From Planctomycetaceae bacterium (GTDB taxonomy: Bacteria; Planctomycetota; Planctomycetia; Pirellulales; Pirellulaceae): a DNA stretch of 7,496 nucleotides. Positions 5,284-7,496 of this stretch are shown piece after piece. The notes under the pieces were generated by a model. That model did not search any database. It saw only the letters and a list, made by a program, of their open reading frames with translations, and was not told where the DNA came from. Each line of letters starts with the position of its first letter. Position 1 is the first letter of the stretch. A program made the translations under genes and the position numbers. Location of the stretch: contig DNPC01000135.1 of NCBI GenBank assembly GCA_003501565.1, forward strand, positions 1 through 7,496. Reading direction: 5' to 3'.

Positions 5284-6180
5284 GTGTCAGAACACCTTTC
5301 TACGAAGCAAGCTGCTGAAGCCCTTGGCGTTTCAGAGTCTTCCGTGAAACGTTGGTGCGATCGCGGTGCTATTCCCACCACGCGTACGCTCGGGGGCCAT
5401 CGACGCATTCCGCTGGATGGTTTTCTGGAGTACCTGAAGCAGTCAAATCGTGAGGTAGTCGTTCCGATCCCGGGCCTCCACACGCCTACAGAAGCCGGTA
5501 ACCAGTCGACGCAACCGTCGATGGAATCCTTACAAGCGGATTTTGCAGACGCGCTCGAGAAGGGCGACGAGGACGCGTGTAAGCACACGCTGGCCGTTGC
5601 CTACAGCATTCTGCACAACTTTTCTGTGCTCGCCGACGACTTCATTGCCTCAGCGTTTCACCTGATAGGCGAACGTTGGGACTGCGGTGAGGTCGAGATT
5701 TATCAAGAGCGGCGTGGCTGCGAGATCTGCTCGAGAGCTCTGCATGATTTTCGGCGGCTCGTCCCGCAGCCCCCTGAAAATGCTCCGCTGGCGATCGGAG
5801 GAACTCCGGCCGGTGACAATTACAGTCTGCCAAGCCAGCTAGTTGAACTCGTACTGCGAGAATGCAGTTGGCAAACGATGAACCTGGGTTGCAACTTGCC
5901 ACTTGAAACAGTGCTTGCTGCCGTCGAACAACACAAACCGAAGATGGTATGGCTGAGCGCTTCCCATCTGGATGATCCCCAGAAATTTGCGTCCGAATAC
6001 GCCAAGTTCTTCAACGCACTGCCGCGAAGCGTACTGGTTGTTCTCGGCGGACGGGCACTTAGCGACGAACTTCGGCCGCAACTGCAGTACACCGGATTCT
6101 GTGACAACATGCAGCAGCTGGCCGCTTTCGCATCCGCGTTACATGGCACGCGTCCTGCGTTCCGGAACTCCGATAACTAA
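5284..6180 (+). CDS. CarH/LitR-like regulator: HTH plus degenerate B12-binding domains
   Basis: 298 residues from GTG. An excisionase/MerR-type HTH occupies about 4-53 (L-S-T-K-Q-A-A-E-A-L-G-V-S-E-S-S-V-K-R-W, then G-G-H-R-R-I). After a Pro/Thr-rich linker, a helical B12-cap domain covers about 80-160 and a Rossmann-like B12-binding domain about 168-290 (M-V-W-L-S-A-S, V-V-L-G-G). This is the CarH/CarA/LitR architecture, in which adenosylcobalamin controls DNA binding by light. The cobalamin contacts are altered: Wx9EH is W132-x9-E-R, and DxHxxG is D-N-Y-S-L-P (178-183), so the cobalt-ligating histidine is tyrosine. A C-E-I-C pair sits at 146-149. The GTG start is chosen because the HTH then begins at the N-terminus as in relatives; a longer in-frame TTG start at 5203 would add 27 unmatched residues overlapping repeat-like DNA. 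It is divergent from the sigma gene. Loss of B12 binding is inference. Confidence 0.85.
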   Translation: MSEHLSTKQAAEALGVSESSVKRWCDRGAIPTTRTLGGHRRIPLDGFLEYLKQSNREVVVPIPGLHTPTEAGNQSTQPSMESLQADFADALEKGDEDACKHTLAVAYSILHNFSVLADDFIASAFHLIGERWDCGEVEIYQERRGCEICSRALHDFRRLVPQPPENAPLAIGGTPAGDNYSLPSQLVELVLRECSWQTMNLGCNLPLETVLAAVEQHKPKMVWLSASHLDDPQKFASEYAKFFNALPRSVLVVLGGRALSDELRPQLQYTGFCDNMQQLAAFASALHGTRPAFRNSDN

Positions 6181-6249
6181 TTTGCCGACCCCGCGTCTCA
6201 CAGATTCAACCCATTGCTTTCAACCGTTAACTTCAGTCGGGACAAACAC

Positions 6250-7494
6250 ATGTCAATCAATCGCCGCACTGCCCTGGGTGCACTCTCCGTCGCGGGCGCA
6301 GCCTCGTTCTTGAATCAGACTCTGGGTGCAGAACCAAGCAAAGATTGGCCGACCTGGCGAGGGCCACAGCGAGACGGACATGCAACGGACCAGTGGCCCG
6401 CTGATCTTTCCGGTCTGAAGCAACTGTGGTCGAAGGAACTTTCCGAGAGTTATTCCGGCCCGATTACCAGCGGCGGAAAGGTCTTCACCACGGAAACCGT
6501 TGAAGCACGCGATGAAACGCTGATTGCCTTGGACGCTAAGACGGGTGAGCAGATTTGGAAGAAACAGTGGGCCGGTGCGATGCAGGTTCCGTTCTTCGCT
6601 AAGGCGAATGGAGACTGGATTCGCTCAACACCTGCCACCGATGGTCAGCACGTCGTCGTAGGTGGAATGCGTGATGTCGTGGCCTGCTTTTCAGCAGATT
6701 CCGGTGACGAACTATGGCGAGTCGATTTCGCCGCACAGGGAAAAACGCTTCCGAATTTCGGCTTGGTGTGTTCGCCGTTGATCGATGGAGATCACGTCTA
6801 TATCCAGGCCGGAGGTGGCATCCGGAAGATTGAGCTGGCGACGGGCAAGACCACTTGGATTGCAAGACAAGAACCCGGTGGAATGATGGGTGGTGCATTT
6901 TCGTCACCGACGATCGCGACTCTACACGACAAACGGCAGCTTGTCTGCCAAACGCGTTCACACATGTGCGGCATCGATCTGGAGACTGGCGCTGAAATTT
7001 GGAATAAGGAAATCGCTGCCTTTAGAGGCATGAACATTCTCACTCCTACCGTTTGGAACGACCAGGTGTTCACGAGCGCCTATCGCGGGAAGAGCCAGTT
7101 GGTGAAAGTGGAGCCCAGTGGCTCTCAATGGCAAACGAGCTTGGCTTGGGAAGGGTCTTCCGAGGCTTACATGTCATCACCGGTAGTCGTCGGTTCTCAC
7201 GCCTACGTTCATCTCCGTAACAAACGCCTAGCCTGCGTCGATCTCGAAACTGGCAAAGAAACCTGGCGAACACGTCCCTTCGGTGAATACTGGAGCATGA
7301 TTACGAACGGCAAGAAGGTCCTCGCGCTCGATTCAGGTGGAGAACTGGTTCTGTTCGAAGCCAATCCTGGTGAATACACCGAGCTTGGGCGTCGCAAGAT
7401 CTCCGACCAGCCGACTTGGGCACACGTCGCACTCGCCGATGACATGGTCTACGTTCGTCGACTCAAGGGCCTCGACTGTTACAAGTGGTCGTAG
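6250..7494 (+). CDS. Secreted PQQ-like beta-propeller repeat protein
   Basis: 414 residues from ATG. The N-terminus is a signal peptide with a twin-arginine pattern (N-R-R-T-A-L-G-A-L, then a hydrophobic stretch to about residue 21) and likely cleavage after L-G-A at 27. The mature protein opens with D-W-P-T-W-R-G-P-Q-R-D-G (32-43), a signature frequent in planctomycete exported propeller proteins. Blade motifs of the form D-x-x-T/S-G-x-x-x-W occur at about 95-103, 150-156, 196-203, 243-251 and 331-339, with two weaker blades, giving a probable seven- or eight-bladed propeller like PQQ dehydrogenases and BamB. No dehydrogenase active-site residues or Cys-Cys pair can be identified, so PQQ binding and enzyme activity are doubtful; a scaffold or binding role is equally likely. 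It begins 69 bases after the regulator gene with only a weak GGGA eight bases upstream. A TTG in frame at 6214 would put 12 residues before the signal peptide and is less likely. The stop is two bases from the window end. Confidence 0.88.
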   Translation: MSINRRTALGALSVAGAASFLNQTLGAEPSKDWPTWRGPQRDGHATDQWPADLSGLKQLWSKELSESYSGPITSGGKVFTTETVEARDETLIALDAKTGEQIWKKQWAGAMQVPFFAKANGDWIRSTPATDGQHVVVGGMRDVVACFSADSGDELWRVDFAAQGKTLPNFGLVCSPLIDGDHVYIQAGGGIRKIELATGKTTWIARQEPGGMMGGAFSSPTIATLHDKRQLVCQTRSHMCGIDLETGAEIWNKEIAAFRGMNILTPTVWNDQVFTSAYRGKSQLVKVEPSGSQWQTSLAWEGSSEAYMSSPVVVGSHAYVHLRNKRLACVDLETGKETWRTRPFGEYWSMITNGKKVLALDSGGELVLFEANPGEYTELGRRKISDQPTWAHVALADDMVYVRRLKGLDCYKWS

Positions 7495-7496
7495 TC

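Overview
The window most likely comes from a planctomycete of the Pirellulales/Rhodopirellula type. The signs are a secreted PQQ-like propeller protein opening with the D-W-P-x-W-R-G-P-x-R-D-G signature common in that phylum, a sigma-70-family factor with a long charged N-terminal extension, a mosaic cell-surface protein, many weak or absent Shine-Dalgarno sites, and GTAG-headed hairpin repeats between genes. This assignment is inference from protein style; no rRNA or other marker gene is present.

Layout, left to right. (1) Bases 1-1584 (+) hold the 3' end of a large protein made of repeated immunoglobulin-like DUF11/CARDB-type modules; its start lies outside the window. (2) Bases 1585-2108 are non-coding and hold a duplicated block of about 172-176 bp. 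It is built from two kinds of GTAG-headed hairpin resembling REP/BIME elements, followed by an intrinsic terminator facing the minus-strand genes. (3) Three genes lie on the minus strand, in order of transcription: a sigma-70-family factor (5001-3913), a TIGR01777/YfcH-type NAD(P)-dependent epimerase-like oxidoreductase (3838-2903) and a typical 2-Cys peroxiredoxin (2705-2109). (4) The divergent promoter region between the sigma gene and the next regulator carries ten 9-bp direct repeats with consensus YTCAAARCR, plus scattered degenerate copies. (5) A CarH/LitR-type regulator (HTH, B12-cap and B12-binding-like domains) is read to the right (5284-6180). It is followed by a secreted, probably Tat-exported, PQQ-like beta-propeller protein (6250-7494).

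The centre of interest is the divergent pair formed by the CarH/LitR-like regulator and the sigma factor, separated by a dense repeat array. The layout recalls the light-responsive LitR-LitS and CarH systems, in which a MerR/B12 protein controls a sigma factor or carotenoid genes. Here, however, the cobalamin-ligand motif DxHxxG reads D-N-Y-S-L-P and Wx9EH reads Wx9ER, so the protein probably no longer binds B12 in the usual way. The sigma factor also lacks the aromatic pair expected at the promoter-melting position of region 2.3/2.4. A stress circuit using a non-cobalamin signal, with the epimerase and peroxiredoxin as possible outputs, is a reasonable hypothesis but is not shown by the sequence alone.
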